From contig JBBKWH010000068.1 of the NCBI GenBank assembly GCA_037968855.1, positions 1 to 22,931 of the forward strand: a stretch of DNA of 22,931 nt, given 5' to 3'. This document shows, piece by piece, positions 21,468 through 22,931 of this stretch (its first letter is position 1; each line of letters opens with the position of its first letter). Position numbers and translations under genes: made by a program. The notes beneath the pieces are model-generated. The model saw nothing but the letters and a program-made list of their open reading frames with translations. It searched no databases and was not told the DNA's origin. Source of the stretch: JBBKWH01 sp037968855. GTDB lineage: Bacteria; Pseudomonadota; Gammaproteobacteria; Pseudomonadales; Moraxellaceae.

Positions 21468-21497
21468 TAGTTGTTGCAATGGCTTGCAAATCGCACA

Positions 21498-22487
21498 TTA
21501 AGCCAAGATGGCTTGCGCTTCTGCTGAGTCATAGAATTTGCGCAGCAAGGCTTCGATACGCACGCTGGCATAGCCACTGTCGATGGCGCGTTTGATGATC
21601 GGCAAGATGCCGTCTTCAAGCTCGGCGCGGATGGTGTCTGGGGTGACGTTGACGTCGGCCAGTAGCTCAATCACGCTGCGGTCGGCATTGCGGGCATGCC
21701 ATGCGGCCAGACCTGTTTCGACTTGGGTTTCGATGTATTGGGTGCTGCGCAAATGATCCCAAATATCGGTGACCATACGGGCGCTTTCTTCAACGGTTTT
21801 GGCAGGGGCGTAGCGGCGGCCTTCGGTCAGTGGTTTGGCACTGATTTTTTGCCATGCTTGCGCCAAGATGCTTTTAACCTGTGCATCATTCAGATGCTTA
21901 TTGGCCATGCGCTCGCTGACACCAATCAAGTTGCTGATGTTTTTATTCAGATATTGCTGTAGCGCTTCGTCGAGGTTGCTGTCAGTGGCTCGCTCAATCA
22001 CGCTTTTGCCGAGTTTCATGAGGCCGCCCATACCCATTTTTTTCGACAAGACGTTGTTTTCCATATAGTCGCTAATGGCATGACTAATGGTTTGTGACAA
22101 CATGGTGGCATAGGCTGGATTACGAAAAATCTCGTGAATCAATGCTTCACGGTGTTCGCGTTGCTCGGACAAGTAGTCGATCACGGTGTTGGCATTGCTG
22201 GTTGGTATCAAGTCGCCGACGGTGGTGGTGGCATTGCTAGGATGATCTAGCGCAGTTTGAATGGCAAACACGATTTCGTCACGCAGGTTTTCGGTTAGTG
22301 GCAAATCAAGCGCTTGGGCTTGGGCAATCCGTTGTAAGCGCTCAAGCGATAGCAGCTCGCCCATGGGTTGGGTCGCCAGCCATTCCATCAGGGCATCAAT
22401 TTCTGGCGCTAGCACGTCGATAGACTGGAGGTTGTCTAAAATATGCTTGAGGTGGGCCGCCACGAGGGCATTGGTTTTATCAGTCAT
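21498..22487 (-). CDS. Unknown predicted all-helical protein (329 aa)
   Basis: I do not recognise a family. The product has no signal peptide or clear membrane span and appears almost wholly alpha-helical: LVAAHLKHILDNLQSIDVLA near the start, then HREALIHEIFRNPAYATMLSQTISHAISDYM in the middle. A glycine/methionine-rich hinge (KKMGMGGLMKLGKSV) follows. Late segments are VTDIWDHLRSTQYIETQVET and GILPIIKRAIDSGYASVRIE. Codon use resembles its neighbours and it has its own terminator, so it is a genuine gene. ATG 22487 is chosen for the GGA 8 bases upstream; in-frame ATG 22496 and TTG 22505 are alternatives. An alpha/beta hydrolase gene precedes it by about 90 bases on the same strand. Confidence 0.75.
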   Translation of the reverse strand: MTDKTNALVAAHLKHILDNLQSIDVLAPEIDALMEWLATQPMGELLSLERLQRIAQAQALDLPLTENLRDEIVFAIQTALDHPSNATTTVGDLIPTSNANTVIDYLSEQREHREALIHEIFRNPAYATMLSQTISHAISDYMENNVLSKKMGMGGLMKLGKSVIERATDSNLDEALQQYLNKNISNLIGVSERMANKHLNDAQVKSILAQAWQKISAKPLTEGRRYAPAKTVEESARMVTDIWDHLRSTQYIETQVETGLAAWHARNADRSVIELLADVNVTPDTIRAELEDGILPIIKRAIDSGYASVRIEALLRKFYDSAEAQAILA

Positions 22488-22577
22488 GACGCTCATCCGT
22501 ATCAATCAAAAAGGGTGGGGTGGATAGTGCGAGCCGACGCAGCAGTCATCACGACCACTGCATGGGCTGTTTGAGGT

Positions 22578-22931
22578 TTATTGTGGGGCGCTTGAGGCAA
22601 ACTTATTCGGTATGGCTTGGGTCTTTTGCAGAAACGGCAAGTAATACTCAGCCACGCGTTGTTCAGCTTCCAAAATTGGCGTGTGACCAACGTCTTTGAG
22701 AATCACTGGTAGTTCTTCGTTTTTGAGGTTTTCGGTCAGATCAGAAATCACGCCGACATCAATAATCGCATCTTTTTCGCCCCAAATAATCAAGGTTGGT
22801 GCTTCAATCGCCCGTAATGCAGTGCCAAAGGTGTCTGGGGTATAAAAACCATACAGCTCGATCAAACGTTCGATCACTTTAGACACGCCAGCGCTTTGCT
22901 TGATCATCAGTTGCTCTTGTTCTTTCTTCAA
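22578..22931 (-). CDS. Alpha/beta hydrolase, C-terminal part (cut by right window edge)
   Basis: About 117 C-terminal residues of an alpha/beta-hydrolase-fold protein. TLIIWGEKDAIIDVGV holds the acid residue of the triad (the Asp after GEK). DVGHTPILEAEQRVAEYYLPFL holds the catalytic His and the closing helix, as in the proline iminopeptidase/epoxide hydrolase/lipase-like branch. The nucleophile region lies beyond the edge, so the substrate class cannot be judged. The frame is open to the window end and the true start is outside. It is on the same strand as the helical protein and the YbjN-domain gene. Confidence 0.85.
   Translation of the reverse strand: MKKEQEQLMIKQSAGVSKVIERLIELYGFYTPDTFGTALRAIEAPTLIIWGEKDAIIDVGVISDLTENLKNEELPVILKDVGHTPILEAEQRVAEYYLPFLQKTQAIPNKFASSAPQ

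Overview
The window looks like the chromosome of a gammaproteobacterium with roughly even base composition. The call rests on gene order. The block zapA - 6S RNA - 5-formyl-THF cyclo-ligase faces away from ygfB - pepP - ubiH - ubiI-like, as in Escherichia and Pseudomonas. A second conserved block is rsmI facing away from lpoA - yraN - dolP. A SutA-like acidic protein, a zapA-adjacent coiled-coil protein and a short LpoA point to Pseudomonadales, perhaps Moraxellaceae. The family-level placement is inference.

Region by region: (1) 1-1277 holds the N-terminal half of Lon protease, running off the left edge. (2) 1437-3192, minus strand, holds a cell-division and RNA block: a ZapB/TIGR02449-like coiled coil, ZapA, 6S RNA with its own promoter and terminator, then fau. 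(3) 3246-7928, plus strand, is the ygfB-pepP-ubiH-ubiI run for ubiquinone hydroxylation. (4) 8064-8444 holds a SutA-like small acidic protein and a shared bidirectional terminator. (5) 8466-11672 holds rsmI (minus), then lpoA-like, yraN and dolP (plus), concerned with the ribosome and the cell envelope. (6) 11806-12690 is a lipoprotein esterase. (7) 12691-13198 is a 0.5 kb intergenic region with a compact, apparently undescribed RNA element: promoter with an overlapping palindrome, a hairpin whose loop is complementary to the Shine-Dalgarno sequence, a 10-codon ORF, a long hairpin, and a terminator whose loop is complementary to an upstream segment. (8) 13199-14584 holds rtcB RNA ligase and a coupled 58-aa basic protein. 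(9) 14897-16058 is a recent tandem duplication of an unknown membrane-anchored protein gene. (10) 16203-18713, minus strand, is an orphan pair: a TauD/SyrP-like Fe(II) dioxygenase and an HHxxxDG condensation/acyltransferase enzyme. (11) 18912-19601 holds nfuA and its terminator. (12) 19698-20354, minus strand, is a HigB/RelE-type toxin with a HigA-type antitoxin under a clear promoter. (13) 20355-20798 is AT-rich and non-coding. (14) 20799-22931, minus strand, holds a YbjN-domain protein, an unknown helical protein and the C-terminal part of an alpha/beta hydrolase.

Most of the window is ordinary core genome. The places most worth a second look are the RNA element near 12757-12968, the tandem paralogs, the orphan dioxygenase/condensation pair, and the reduced LpoA without a lipobox. 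All family calls come from reading motifs by eye; no database search was run.
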